A stretch of DNA of 64,000 bases. Source: Orthonyx spaldingii. Its lineage: Eukaryota > Chordata > Aves > Passeriformes > Orthonychidae. Positions 35,735-50,900 of this stretch are shown piece after piece (positions within the stretch are counted from its first letter, which is position 1; each line of letters begins with the position of its first letter). The stretch is from positions 192,972-256,971 of the forward strand of contig VZTJ01003247.1 in NCBI GenBank assembly GCA_013397795.1, in the 5' to 3' direction. Below the pieces are notes generated by a model. That model did no database searches. It was given only the letters and a program-made list of their open reading frames with translations, and was not told the origin of the DNA. A program made the translations under genes and the position numbers.

Positions 35735-38700
35735 CTGTGCAGAAGAACAAGAGAATAACACACTTGTAAGACTTCAGACAGCTGATTAAATCTATTGCTA
35801 AATGTGTGCTGGAGAGACAGCATGAAATTTAAATGCAAAAAAAAATTGTCACTGTAATCTCATTTAATAATCTGAAGACTGGAGGACAAGCAGCTCACAG
35901 TATTTGTAAACAGGAACCCTTTATTCACATGCAGAAGAAACCTGATGAACACTGACACACAGTTGTTTACCTTTCGTTCCAGTGTGATCATGTATGGAAC
36001 AGTTCTGTATTTTGTGGGTAAAATAACCTTCAACACTTAAATGACTTTAAAAACACAAGCAATCAATCCCACTCTACTGCATTTCATTAATTTGCAGAAA
36101 CACTTAAAACTTGTAATAAAGAACCGTGCTGTGTTGAGTCCACAGGACACGAGAAGAGGCCAGTCAGCAGGAGGTCTGGAGAAGGTGTTATGTTACAGCC
36201 TGTGCTGCTGTAATACCATCATCCAAAACACCCAAATACTCCACAGCAACGATCCAAATCTCAAACACCATGATCCAAAACTCCTATTGACGTGCCTTGC
36301 TGGAAGCTTTGTGTTAAAGGGAGATGGTTTTGAAACACATGAAAGTTCTGGGGTTCTTCTTAAGTTGTGGGGCTTTTGCGTGTTTTGTTGGGTTTTTTGG
36401 GTTTTCTTTTTACTTTCATATTTATAGCAGTTTGTTTAAAAAAACTTCTTTGTTGCCCTGTCTCTAAAGACTTGATTTGTCAAATCTCAACATGAAAATG
36501 ATCTTACAGTTGTAGGTTGCAGCACCAGGGTTTCCTCTGAAGCAAAAACTTTTTTTTTTACCCTCTAAACCCTTGTTCAAATTCACAATTCCTCTACTTA
36601 ACCTGTCTCTTTTATTTCCAAAGCAGGAGACAATGCATGTGACTTTCATGAAAGTTAACAGGAGCTAAGAGTCTAAAATCTTCAGTGTCAGAGCTTCAAA
36701 CCTCAGCAGAGAAATGTTGAAGGTTAGTTACTAATGGCACCTTGGAATGACATTAAGTGGTGCTACAGAGCCAGGAGTGCCACACTTCTCACAGAGACAT
36801 GAAGAGTAATTCCTGACTGTGGTAGTAGCAATGATTAAGGTGGTCTGATAGTCCTCTGATAGTCGTCATCTGCCAGGAAAACCTTTAAAAGCTGTAGTGG
36901 GAATGCAAATGTTTATACACACCAAGGCAGGAATTACTGTGTTTTATTTCTTTTTTAAATTTCAGGGTTTACAGTCCACAGCATGTAAATGAGACAGCCC
37001 CCAATCAAGGAATGTATTAAATAAAGGATCACCTGTTAATACATCTTTCCACCATATTAATCAGTATTACTGTTTCTTAGAAACCTCTGGTTTAAAAGCT
37101 TGGCTTTTCATTGAAAAGGGGCTTATAAATGAAAACAATGATAATGATCTTATATAGAAAAAGAATTCAGATTAGAGATGTAGCAATGATCTGTCTGTAT
37201 GATATTCTAATGATCACAGAAAAAACCGTACAGCATCTGTTAACAATTTTGCTCTGTGGAGAAAGGGGGACTTAGAAGAACACTTGAAATCATGATTAGT
37301 GATGATTTCTCCATGTTGTCCCAGCTACACCGGTTTTTTTGAAAGCAAAGGGCCCAGATTTTGATTAAAAATAACATAAAACCAATGAAAAACTGTAAAA
37401 CCTGCATTTATAGCTTCTTGAACACACACACAATTCTACTTAGTTCCTCTATCAGTTGGCACACCTAAACTGGCATAATTTCTGTGCTTCAGAGCATCCC
37501 CTCACGACAATACCTATCCAAGTTTCTTTCCTGCTAGGAACTTTGATGCATTCTTGTATAGAAGGACCTCAATCTAAAAGTAATTCTAATAGTTTCAATT
37601 TGTGGAAAAAGACTCTTGTTCCAGCATAAAAGTAACCAGGAAGTGTGCTGTATGCTATACTTCAGGGAAGACAACACCTTCCACTGTGATTTACTAAAAG
37701 TAACCACAAAAAATGCTCTGACTTGCTTCATCACTGAACAACAAGTGGTGTTTCTGCTGCTTTTGCCCAAAAATGGGATGCAGTACCTTCACTGCACCAT
37801 TTTTCACTGGTGACAGAATTAAAGTTTGCAGGTTATTGATGCACTGAGGTGCAAATAAACCTGAGTAATGTCAAAGGTAGGCTCTTGCGGATATTAAGTA
37901 ACACAAGGTTCAAAGTTTAGTACAATCTTTAGAGCACTTGTATTTGACTCTTCCTGTTCTCTGGGACCCAGTCTCATTTCCACTCCACCTTCCCAATCCA
38001 ACCTGCTATCCTACTTTTCTTTACACCAAGTCCTAGGCATGTGTAAATCAGCACAGATGTATTGGCTTCACTGAATTAAACTCAAAATGCATTTTGCACT
38101 TCTCTGCCCTCTCTTAGCGAGAACAATGCCTGGGAAGAGCTAATAAACCCTGTTACATGTTAAGCAAATGAAGCACAACTGTAATCAATATATAATGGAG
38201 CTGCTGTATAATGAACTCATCACCATAAAGTTATCATCTCATTTTAATTTACAGCCCTGAAAGTGAGAGATAAAGTTAAACAATGAACAGGAGGAGAAAG
38301 GCAGGATCTCTGCCTCTGCAGGCGAGCTAGCAATGGAAGCCAGGCAAAAAGAGGTTTCTTCTCCTGTGTGCAACACCTGAGGTGCCTGTTTGCTGAACTC
38401 TTTCCAAGGCTGGAGCAGAAGAGAGAATGCCAAGTCCCTGAGTGCATTTTGTGAACAAAGAAGCCAGTTCCTGCCAAAGAAGCCCAAAATTGGACTGCTC
38501 AGACTGAAACATATTTTAAATACCATTTTGGGGTGAGTACTTTTGTCTTCTAAAACAATTTTTTGTGACATTGGAAAATTGTTAGTCCAACCCCGCTTGG
38601 CAGCAAGTGCTACCCTTGGGCTTCCACCCTGCTCAGGGGCATCAAGGTATAAAAGAGGATTTTGAAGCACAAGACCCACTAGCTTTCACTGGGAAAAGAG

Positions 38701-41700
38701 TTTCTAGAGATGCCAGACAACTTTGGACATCATTCTGGAAGGTGTCACACTTCAGAATACCATGATCTCCCATTTTGGCACCAGGGCTGCAGCCCATGCC
38801 CTGAGCGAAGGATTAGCACCAAGGGCTTTTGCCACTTGATTCTGAAATGAATGACAAATCTTATAATCTTCCTTATTAGAGCTACTCTACTGGCTTAAAA
38901 GCAGTAAAATTCTGCAAACAAAGTTATAGGAAAATAAATCAGCATGTGCCCTTGCCATTGACTTCTGTTATTATTTTGCTTATTACTGTCAAATGATTGT
39001 GGGGAACTTATATCTGCATATTATTAAAATTCTCTTTAATGGTTATTTACTCAGGAAGCTAAATCAGAAATGTATTATCTGTTATAGCTGCTATTTTCTT
39101 GCTTCCATTAGCCTAGTGAATCATTCCCACAGACTTTGGTAACCTACCATACAATACTAACAGGAGAAATGGAATGTACAGGTCTCCAGCAAGCAAGAAA
39201 CACAAGCATCTCACACTAAAGTGCCAGGAACACAGACAGGTGCATCACACACAGCTCATACTTAGTCTGCAAAGTTCAAAAAGAGACTCAGGGTTTGACT
39301 GGAGTCACTGAAAGCACATTATCAGCCACCAGAAGCATACAATCACTGCAAATAAGGCAAAGGGATGCTGGGTGCATCCCAGCCTGCAAGGGTGGTGTCT
39401 GCTTAGATCAGAGAGGAAAACCACTTGTCTTCCATCTGTTAAAAGGGCATTTTATTGAGCTGACTTTTTCTTGTGTACAGTGTAATCCCTCATGGCCTGT
39501 TATCCAATTTCTAATGTGGGTTAAATTGGCAAAACATGTTCTCATTCTGTAATGTATCCTGGAGTGAAAGCTACTCATGTATGTTTATATGCAGTGGAGG
39601 CTGTAAATATCTATTTAGCTGTAGAATCTGTTTCTAAAATTGTTATAAAATTGGTTATAAAACAGCTATTGCTATTCAAGGTTGCAAATTAAAGGTTGTC
39701 CTTCTCTGGTGCTACAAAGCCAGCTGGCACGATGCACTGGAAGATGGCATGGTGAGAGGGAAAAGAACTAGCTCAGAAGTGGGCAGGGAAATGGAGGGGA
39801 GGGAGTTAATTAGGAAAAACTCTGGGTCATGTCCACTCCAACCACTTCAAAAACAAACCAGAGTATATCTTACACCTTCCAAGCTGACTGGCTGCAAAGG
39901 AAACAGCTGTCTTTTACACCACACCACATACAGGTATATCCTGCATGTGTGTGTTACATAACACATGTTGACAACACCTGAGTTTCCAAGGTCAGCCTCA
40001 CTAGAGCTGAAGCACCTTTGCAGGTTGACAGTGCTGCATCTTCACCATAAGCACCCAAGTGACAGGCAGCTCTTCTATTTCACCCAAGATGCTGAATGCA
40101 TTATCTGAAAACAGCTTTGGCCTGGAAATTTCATGCCAAACCAAGTCTTTTGATTTCTCAGCATAGTTCATTGCTGATGACCAACAGGGAAAGCACTTCA
40201 AAAGTCCATCATTAATAAGCTCGGTCTTAAAGGGTAATGAGAACTGGGTGCTTTAGGAGACAATAGCTCATCCATCATCAATCAAGATCTGAAGTTTTTA
40301 TACAGATGATTTAAGAAGAGTTGGACTGTGCAAAATTGAAATGTCACATTTGTATTGGGAGATGAGGGGAGTTTGGTAATGAAAATGAGAGTTTTAACCT
40401 TCTCCATTTCAGCTCAATGACCATACTCAGAAGCTCATGGATGTGGAATCTGTGTCCCAACTAGAAGCCCCAGACAGCCTTCGATCTCAATTATACAATT
40501 TCAAGTACAGTTTATTTGGGTCATTAGCTGCAAGTCAGTTTCAAGGCTTGACGGTAACAGCAAGATATTCTTTATTTCTATCAAAAGCAATCAATGTTAT
40601 GTGCAGCCTGTGGGTTTGCACTTCCAACTGCTCAATAACTAAGAACACTGGGTTGTAGAACCTGAGCATAAAATCTTCTAATCCCAGCCACCTATTTTGC
40701 TGCTTAAATAAAAATGGATCATTTGATTACCTTTCACTGAGTTGGATGGGGTACCCTTCTCACCAAGGGGGTGTGTGAAGACAGGCTCACAGGGTCCTTG
40801 CAACCATTTAGCTACTTCATTAGAGGACAACAGGCTCTGGGCCGGTCTTTTTTAGCCATCTCCCCAAAGGGAATATCTGTTTCCTGAACAGGTTCAGCCA
40901 GAGAAGACATTTGTACTTGGATTATTCCTTTGTCTGTGCATGCCTTGAATTCTTCCTTCTCATGGCCTTTTTAAAATAAGACACCAAATAATTTACCTGG
41001 TTAACTCTGTAAAAGGAAAAAATGCTGCAAAATATCCAGCCCTTTGGGATGAACACCCCAGAGTTACAAAGAATGTTCCATGATCACTTTTTTCTTTGGG
41101 AAGTGCCTGTACGTGTGCACAAGTCTGTGTCAGGTTACTGGACACCATTACACCCTGCACCCTGAGGCCACTGGGCACAAGATGCAGCCACATGGCCCCC
41201 GAGGGTTCCATGCATGGACAAAGCGATCCAAAATACTACAGAAGAGAGTAGCAACAACTGAATCCAATGAGTAACACAAAACCCCTACACCCATCCAAAA
41301 GGGAAGAAAACACTTCGGTGTAAACTCAGTTTAAGATGTGCTTCTGTTCAACATAAACAGCCCTGTTCTGAAGTGTAATTGTTTTCTTTACTCAATACAC
41401 TTGGCTTGTGCTAAAGGAAATGGTCTCTGTCCCTAGTCCTGCTAGATTCACTGATCTTAGTGGTTTCTCCATTTAAGCCACCTTCCAGTGACCACAGCAG
41501 CTTCTGCCTACTTGGATCTTGAAATGTTCCCTGAAATGCCCAGGCCCAGGTGTGCATTTAAATCATTCCCTTCCCCTCCACTCTGGAGGAGGCTTTCTGC
41601 TCTGTAATAATTACTCTGCTTTGAGGAGGGAGATTCAAATCAAGGTTACTTTTGCTAACCACACCCCTGCCATCAGCATCACATGTCCTTGATATTAAAT

Positions 41701-42104
41701 AACCAGGCAGACATAACACTGTCTGACCAGCCCCAGCTCTGTCATTTCCTTTGTAGATGGTAACTGCAGGAGCAACACTATCTGTTTACAGCTTTACCCA
41801 CCTCATTCTTTTCTCATCAGCAGCTTTTGAAAAGCTGTTTGACCCTGTTTGACTTTGCAGGTGAGGAGCCTTCCTGTAATATATTGGCTCTGTTACAGGG
41901 ATATTAATTTTCAGGATGAGATGCTAATTGCCTCACTTTGTCCAGTCAGATTCTGAACCTGGAGTTAGAAGCCAAATGCCTTGAGTTACTGTTTACTCAA
42001 TATAATTCATGGGGTTGACAGGTGGATTAACAGATATAAACCTTACAATTGCAACAATCCAAGGGTTTCTCCAAGTCAGGGAAAGAGGCAGAACAAGCCT
42101 AAAG

Positions 42105-42452
42105 AAGCAATGACTGGGGAGGGGGGACCTCTAATTGCAGCCTGCCTCTACCTAAAGGAAGACTGTAGGGGAACACAGACTCTTCTCAGAAGTGCCCAAG
42201 GACAAGAGGCAACAGGCACCAGCTGCAACATGGGAAACACTGATTAGAGTTCAGAAAAGTATTGTTCCCAGAAAGAGTGTGGTTAAGCACAGGAGCAGAC
42301 TGATCAGAGAATTGGTGCTATCTCCATCTCTAGAGATTCTAATAAACAATGAACAACCGGATCCTTGTCTGACATTACCTTGCTTTTAGCAGAAGATTGG
42401 ACCAGATGACCTCCAGATATTCCTTCCAAATTATTTTGTCCTTCTGCAATTA
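42105..42452 (+). mobile_element. CR1 LINE 3' fragment, plus strand
   Basis: The stretch follows the familiar order of the avian CR1 3' end. First comes GGGGGGACCTCTAATTGCAG (from about 42120), like the CR1 GGTGACCTCATTGCAGCC block. Then come a segment resembling AGTGCCCAAGGACAAGAGGC (42193 on), a body with many changes, and the end GATTGGACCAGATGACCTCC (42396 on) followed by TTCCTTCCAA. A worn version of the ATTCTATGATTCT-type terminal repeat closes it (TTCTGCAATT). It is 5'-truncated, as most CR1 copies are. It is old, with no open reading frame, and antisense to ERBB4. The 5' limit is approximate. Confidence 0.8.
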
Positions 42453-45400
42453 TTAATCACCTACTACCACAGTACTCACAACACTCCATTAACAACCCAT
42501 TCTCTTGATTTTTATGAAAGCATACTTCATTTTAAACTTTTATCTACTGGTAAGCATTTGGTAATGCAAGACACCCACCTGGAAGATGACGTATATTTAA
42601 AAGCACATCATGTGCATGTATAAAGAAGTGCTCTAGTATTTGAAATACAGAACCTATGTCACTGTCACCCCATTTCATGCAAAGGGGACATCTAGACTAG
42701 GAGGGATGAAAAAACTGCTGCCCTTCAATCTTCTGATTTTTGCTAGCAAAAAGAAAATTGTAATCATTTAAGTCACTGCAGTGAATCAGTGATGAGTTTC
42801 AAATTACTGTCTAGGGAGAGAGTGACACATCACTGGCTCACTCCAGAAGACACTCTTGAGCTCAGTAAGGATAAGAGTAATATGCCAACAGCCAGGAATG
42901 AGCACTCATTTCATTCACAGTAGCCATGACTTGATCCTCAGGTATCCCAGCCCTCCCTGATGGGGGTACTTATGTCCCAGTTACAGGAGCACACTCATGA
43001 AGAGGTGAGCTGGTTTTGCAGGGTACTGGTGTGTGCCTCTTCAGAGTCCTGTGATGACACACCACTCCTGGGCAGTGGTTACCTTCCAGCTGCTCCAAAA
43101 AACACACCTCTGAGTATGGATTTCAGCCAGGACACCCAGCTGTGGACATCCGAATATTCAAACGTCACTAAAACCTTCTGAATCCAAACCAAATCGTCTA
43201 TCCTCTGCCTTGTTCAGAAGGAGCAGAAGGGGTGATGATGTGTTGTGCACTGGGTGCACCAACAGGGCAAAGTCTCCTTGGTGTCCCAGCAGGCTCCAGA
43301 AAGCCAGGAGGCTCTGATGGATACCCAGTACTGGAATTTATTTCTGCTGTCTGGTTATCTTTAACAGGGAGCATCCTACAGGACATAATCTGGTGTAATG
43401 ACCCAACGCGGCTGTATCAGCGCTTGCATTGCCTGTGTCTTTCACAACACAACCCTTGTTTTCTGCATCAGGCACCCTCCAAATTTGCTCAGTGAAGGCT
43501 GAACAGACCTCAGTGTCATTTTGTGTGCCCTCTTGAAATGCTACCTATGCCCTATAGTGTCACATTGATCAGCTGACACACAACCAAGCCACCGTTCCTG
43601 ACTCACCACGGTTGTTTCATGTTCATTTTTCCTCATAACGTCTCCAGAGCTTTTGCTGCGATTGAAATGTTTCTCCAGGTGGGTGGCTCCTGCTCCTGAG
43701 GGGCAGTGTGTTTATTTGCCAGCCCTAAAACAAAGCGAGTGACTGCTAGCAGAACCTCCTAGTGCCTCCAGGGCATTTCCACTGACTGCCAGATTCCTCC
43801 ACAAACTCTTCAGCGAGCCACTGACTCTTCAGTCAAGGTGTCCAGGGGGTAAGACTGCAGATGGATCCTTAACCATCCTCCTTCACCTCTGACCAGCTGT
43901 TCTGCTGCTCAGAGTTCTGGTGTAAGACACAGGAACCTAAACCTTACTGTCCCACTGCTCCAACAGGGACTCACCCCACCTCCTTCCTTCCCTGATGTCA
44001 TGGGCAGGCAGACAACATTCAAGGGAATCTGAAAAATATGGGGAAGCAGTGGAGAGAGTCCTACTCCAGGACAGAAAAAGTGGAAACTGATGCTCGGGTT
44101 TACGTAATAGATATGAGGTCCATTGAGCCAAACAGAACCCATAAAGAAACCACCTCTCCACTGAAGACTATCTTACATTTCACATCATCTCTGTGGGCCA
44201 AATTTGAGAAATGGCACTGAGAGAACTTATTTTTATTTCTTCCCCTTAAGTTTTCACAAAGTGCTCTCCTCACAGGATATTAACCTCATTTCTTCAGCCA
44301 GGATGAGACTGCATTCTTTGACTGATTCACTTATGTGTTGCCAAGACAAACCTAAGCATATTAAAAGCCTCTCCTTGTCAGGACATTTGCTATATATAAT
44401 ATTTTGATCACCTGATCACGTAATGTTTCATGTATGCTGGTGGCAGCTCTCAGTTTATCCCTTCCATCAGCTGAGATATGTAACTGTGAGACTGCCATGT
44501 CCTTATTCTCCTGGCATCAGCCCTTTCCATGAGAGTAAATGCTGCGTGGCAGTTTGGCATTGCTGCTGCATCCAGGCCTGCTTTCCACATGGAAGTCAAG
44601 CAGCAGTAGGAACAGAAACCTCGGCAGGGCCAGAGGCATCTGAATGCAGCAGGGCTTCCCTGCAGCACTCCCAGGAGCTTCAGCTCTGGCATTATCTGGT
44701 GGTGTATTTTCCAGCTCTTTTCATACAGCCCCTGACAAACCAAGCAGGCTGCTTTCTATCACAGGCACATCTGGCACTCAGGCCTTAAACTTGGCAAACA
44801 GACTGATGGCCTTCTGTCTTGGAGTGCAAGTGCCTCAAGTACATCCTGATTGGCATCACCGTGCAAAAATTCCTTCTCTCTTTGAAAAAAATAGTCAAGA
44901 TCTGGATGTAGTGGTACTTCCCTCCATTTTCTGAAAGGCTGCAAAAAATTACTGGCTCCATAGAGCTCTTCTCTTTCAATAACTGTCATAATGTGGCTTG
45001 GAATAATCCTGGAAGGGTGCCCAGACCCATGTCCAGCTGCATCCTGAATTTCAGTACAAGTATTTGCATATGGGCTGGTAATTGGCACGCAGCTGGTTTT
45101 ATGCCAACTCCAGCAATTGCATAACCCAACTAATTTTTTCTCTGGGCTCAAAAGAGGAGTCTGTGTCTGCTGAGCTTAAAATTTCTGGATGGGATCTGTT
45201 CAAGTATGCTCTCACATTTCTATGCCATGCTGTTAACCTCTCCTGAGATACAGCGCCAGCTCTTCAAAGAGGAATTTTAATTGAAATTTGTCTGAGGTAG
45301 GAAGCACCTCTGCCTTTCCCTGGCTCTCCTGTGCTGAAACTGGGTGAATGACATGAAAATCCTCCTCCTGCACAAAGGACTGTGGAAGGACTCTTCCTTG

Positions 45401-47881
45401 GCTCCTGCAAGCTGTAAGACCTTGGATTGCACTTGCCCGCCTGGTGCTGTGACTGGGGACAGGCAGATAACCAAAAGAAGGCCTGTAAACTGAGGAACAT
45501 GCATGTCAATCACAGTAATCAGTAAGGCCTTCTTTGTAAGTTCATAGGTTTGAGAAAGTCTGAGCCTCAACTATCCCAACTCCTATTTTTTCCCCTCTAA
45601 CCGCTATAATTGCCAAGAGGTCACTGTCAGTCCTGCTTCTTGCTTTTGAATGCACATTTCGATCAGGTGTCAGATCTGATGGGGTGTCAGGGAGCCTGTC
45701 CATGCTGCTGAGCCACACACCCTGTGGTAACACAGGTAACGTGTTCCTGCTAACAGTTCTTCATCCCCAAAACTCACATGCTTTCTGTGATGGTCATATT
45801 TGACCGCACCTTTTTGACCTTGTTATGGCCATTTTCTGTGCATCTGTCATCAGGTAATAGTGAAACAGTGGAAACCACTAAAATATGGCTGCTATGTAAA
45901 AAAAAAATCCTGAATTCAGGCTAATTTTCTGTAAACTATTAACCTCAAACCAGATACTCAAGTGAGGCAAATAAGCACACATGAATTCATGCCAAAATAA
46001 CCACTTTGAATACAGGGGACTAAAGCAATAGGTGACAAGGTCCTAAGCAGAAGAGATAGTTCAGGGTGAGCTCTTTCACTGTTTTAAGACCACCATCACT
46101 CTCCTCAAGTGTTCCATAGTTCTTCTGCCCGCTCTTAAATAGGAGCCCTTCTCATCTTCCACCAGTCCTAATTTTAACAACATCTCACCCTCCATTCTGG
46201 CTTTTCAAAAGCAACAATGAAAACCCTCTTCTTTCTTTCCTTCCATCAATATTTTGATAGTTACAAACATTCTCCCAAGACAACCCTTTCTTCCCCCGAC
46301 AGAGGAAATGCAGTGAACCCAAACTGTTCTCAGTGATGCTGCAGTAGATCAGAAGAGTTGCTGTGGCCTGTTGTGACATGGAAGTAAAACTGCAGTGAGA
46401 TCTATGTCTCCACTAACAGGACGTACTCAGCTCTCAGTAGTGGCATTTTCTGACCCATTCCTGCTCTGCATCCTGGAGCGTGGGTTGCCTTCCTGGTCAT
46501 ATCTGATAGCAAAATATATATTCTTCCTGGCAAAAGGGTCGGTTTGCTTCCAGTGTTTTACTGCAGTTAAACCAGCCCAAACAGTCCCTCTCTACAGGCA
46601 GCAAATGTGTGGTTTGTCCTTGTCTACACTCCTGATAAACTGCCACTGGCACTGATTGATGGTGTTGTTTCAGTGAGATCATTTTTAATAATGTAGACAA
46701 CAAGAGGGAAGATCAAGTGCCCTGACCCTCCAATTCTACTGTACTAACTGCTATCCTTAGCAATAAGAACAAGTCCTGGTAATTTTTTTGCTAAAGGGCT
46801 TCCCAAATAACCCTACACAAGAGAAGGGGAGCACTTGAACAACCCACGGGATGCGAGCAGAGTCACTGAGGGGGAGCCAAAGCAACTCCTCTCCCAGCCT
46901 CAGCTGGGAGCTCAGCTAAGTCGGGTTCAAGCCCGAATCTCTTCCCTGCACTGCCCAAGGTTACCTTGGTGGCTTATCTTACCACAGCCTTTAAGATCAC
47001 AAATTATAAACAAATAAATAATTCTGTGAGATCTCCTGAATGATAATTTCATTCTTAGTCCATGGAGCATCATGCTCAGAACTTAGAAAATGTTGGTAAA
47101 GGGATGGGAATATTCATCCAATCCAGTATAGGGAGGGATGGTGTTCTGAATTATTGTAACTCTTTGTCTGTCTTTAATAACCTGTCTTTCTCTTGAGCTT
47201 CAGGTGTCCTTGCTCAAATTGCATAGGCACTGTAAGGCTGCAGAAGTTATAAACCTGACTATGCCTGGTCTTCAAAGGCTACAAAACATCTGTTGCCTGG
47301 CAAGAGCAATTAATTAGAAAAATTGACAAGATGGTTCCTTTTTACAAAGGCTTGGAGGAAGCAGAGGAGGGGGAGGTTACTCCAGGAAAGTCAAGCCTAG
47401 TGAAGGCCTGTAAACTGTGTGCCTCTGGGCAAATTCCCAAGGCTGAAATCTCAAGGAATTTAATGCTTCTTAATTCCACAGGATCTTTAATTACAGCCAA
47501 GAGAAGGCAATGAGATGTGATGCCAATGTTTAAATGAAAATAAAGATAATAAAAAGCCTGTCAAATTTACCAGCCAGTCTCCCAGACACAGTCCCACACA
47601 CGCTGAGCACCTGGGTGGGTGCTCTGAGAAAATAACCAATTCCATGAACACAGCGACAGGAGAGGAAAATAAAAAGGCTCCCAAACCGCCCTCCCCACAC
47701 CTCCCCACCTTCTCAGAGGCTGTCTCCTCATTTTGTCTGAGTGGTCTTGGGAAACAATGGTGCTGGTACATGTGCATTTTGGAAAGAGCTCATAGTCTCA
47801 CACGAATTGGACCAACATCCACTTAAAAACCATTCCCGTAATTATGGACTTAATTACAGGTTTGGGAGTTTGTAAGACACC

Positions 47882-47902
47882 TTTTTTTTTTTTTTTTTTT
47901 TT
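47882..47902. repeat. T21 run
   Basis: Twenty-one uninterrupted T lie in intron 3. On the minus strand, the sense of ERBB4, this is a poly(A) run. No retroposed body is recognisable beside it. Length is likely to vary between individuals and reads. Confidence 0.95.
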
Positions 47903-50900
47903 GAAAGCAAAGCTAACCCTTCTAACTCTTCTAGCTTAATACCCCTCAATGGTTCAACAAAACTCCCACTGGGGCACTGCACAGGGAGCAGTCTCCTGTC
48001 TGCAGTTTTTAGATGTTTGGTTATTTTTCACTCAAAAGCTGCCAGGTACTTTCCAGGGGAGCTTAGGATTGCTGAGGAAATTTTGCAAATAACAAGCAAT
48101 ATTCCTCCTCTGCCTTTCCCAAGGTTAGAGAAGCAGCATTTTCTTTGGGATGGGGCCCAGTGCTCAGGCCTAGCACAGGCCACAACCAAAGCACGGCCCC
48201 AGCTGAGGATGCATAAGAGCAGCAAAGCATCATTTTCCACTGTATCCATCTCTCCTGTGAATTTGCTTTGTGTGAAACTGTCTGGGAAGGGCTAGGCTGT
48301 CCCACCAGGGAAGAAAAATTGGGTGACAGCAAGAATTTGGATAAGCAAGCTCAGCTCAGGCTCCTCTCCCTGCCCAAGCCCTTCTACACATGGGAGTGTC
48401 AGGTCACCCCAAGCCAACTCCAGCCTTGCCCCTTCCTGTAATGTGAACAAAGGAGAAAATGTCCTTGACTGCATGCCAGCACTTGGCACAAGAGGGACAA
48501 AGTGCCCAGGGCTCCAGCAGCCACTCTGAGATCTCTGGATTCACACTTTGACCAGTCTGGGATGCAAAATATTATCTCTGGGCAGCTCTAAGAGTGCCGT
48601 GGCAGCATCAGTAGGACCCGACGGACCCTGCCACAGGTGCTGACACCTCTCTTGCAGTTGCTCTTCTGCACTTGCTCCTGAGTTATGGAAGAGGTGCTTT
48701 AAGTCCAAGAAAGTTTGAACCTGAACTTTGAGTTTAGTTGCCTAACTTTGACACAGAGATGATAGCTGGTCCAGCAGAGGAATGCAAGCACCAGATACCG
48801 GCTGCTTCTCCCCAGCACAGCAGTGCCAGCAGGCCACAGTAGCACCTTCACTGTAAATTAAAATTAAACCTGCCAGATGCATATTAGGGACTCAGAGGAA
48901 CCTAAAGAAATCTCAGTTAAGAAAAAAGCCCCATAAAGATACTCTCTGCACTCTTTTACAACAAGACAGAAGAAGAATATGGCCACACATCAAATACACA
49001 GGAGAAAAACCTTATGTTGATAAACAACCACCTATAATTAAAAATTACGGATTTTTTTTCTTCATTGATTCTGATTTCTTTTCAGAAATAATTAACCTTT
49101 CCTAGCATATGAAATGTTTCTTCCAGACGAGAATAAACAAAAGACTGAATATGTCTCAAGGCTGAAAAAAAAAATCAGATCTGTTTTTCAGCCATGGGGT
49201 TCCTGTACATTTTCCCTTTAAACCCATAACTCAGTTTTATATTTACTTTGTTAATTAAAATTGAGATTTATTAAATTTGTATCTTAAAAATCCAATAAAG
49301 AAGCCACCATAGGCAAAAGCATTTCCCTTGGTATAGCTGTTATAGTGGGCTATCAATCAGCCATGAACACAGATACACAACTGACTGCAACTATCAGAAA
49401 ATGATAAACCCACATCGCACTGATGGAGGGAAGTTTTGGTTATCAGCAGCATGTGCCATTATCCCACAAAATACAGAACTGTGTTCCATACAGGCAACTT
49501 CAAGATGATTTTTTTCCCTCTGAGGTATACTGTGTTGTTGCTGCTAATATTACTATTATTCCTCCAGTAATACCTAGCTCAGAAATTAATTCAATGCAAG
49601 TGTCCTGGATGCAGAGAAGCTGGAGAGTAGATAGGTCTCTATAAATAAGGGATACCAAAACCATGCTGCTCTTTCCCTCAGAATTTTTTCCAATAATTTT
49701 GAACTGTTCATCAAATAACCCATACTGTTTGCCTGAGCAAGCAAGACACTGAACTAAAAATCAGACCTGCCCAGAGAGCTTTCATGTGCTTCCCCTGGCT
49801 GAGGGTTATACTGAGCTGTACTCGGGGTGAATACATTGCCTGGCTCTTGTGAACAGCCTGTTGGGTCAGACAGGAGGCATGGCAGGAACTGGATGGGATG
49901 TTCACACAAACTTCTTCTGTGCTTCTCTCTCACTGCTTGAAAAATACGTATTAAAGAGGGAAGAGTCTTTAACTTTTAACCTGGCCCTGGATTTGCAGAA
50001 AGATGTAGTGACTTGAGATGTTTCTGTTTGTTTGTTGATACATTGTGTCATTAACCTTGTGCTTTGGACAGATGAATTGCTAGAAAACCCTGTGTATGTG
50101 TCAGCATCCTTCTAAATAAAACATAGCCAGTCTTCTTACATGGTACTGTACTAACAGCTATGGAAAGCCCGGCCTAATTATACAAATTATTACAATCAAT
50201 ATTTTGGCCTGAGTGTGGCTTTTGGTGGTGCCAAACAGTTGTAAGGGGTGAAACTTGTAATGAAAAATTAACTCTAGGCTTTGAGTTTCTTTGCTCTTCA
50301 TGCAAGTGAGATTTCTCCAAGACTACAAACATGTTTTGCTGTTGCTCTCAAATGTTTTCATGTATCTTCTGTGATTGTCTGCGTATGTGAATTCCTTGTG
50401 TATCACTTAAAACCAGAAAAATCCATGTAGATGACCTGAAATGTCTCTCACTGCCTGCTTTTGACTATGAGAGTTTCCACCAAGGACCAGAAATGAATGC
50501 CATGAGCAGCACAAGCAGCCACCATGCCCTTCAAATAACTAGATTCAACTCCACTGCCATGGTTTTATCAGTACCTTCTGTAGAAATACCTACTGTGTTA
50601 ATTTGACTGAATTGCTCTTTAAAATATTTTCATTTGAAACAAATATAAAATAATCCTGGATAACTTGAAAGTATTTCCATCACTACAGAACTTTTTATTT
50701 GCTGAAAATCAGTGCTCATGTATATTATTGATATATTAGTTCATAGTACAAAATGGAGTGACCCACTTAAAGACCAATCAAATGCACAAAAAGGCAAATA
50801 AAAATACAAGAGATTTGTGGATTTTAAAATAATCAAGGCCTTTAGGAAAATCAATTAATACCCAAATAACTGTCATTCCTGAACTGCTTCTTGGCCAAGA

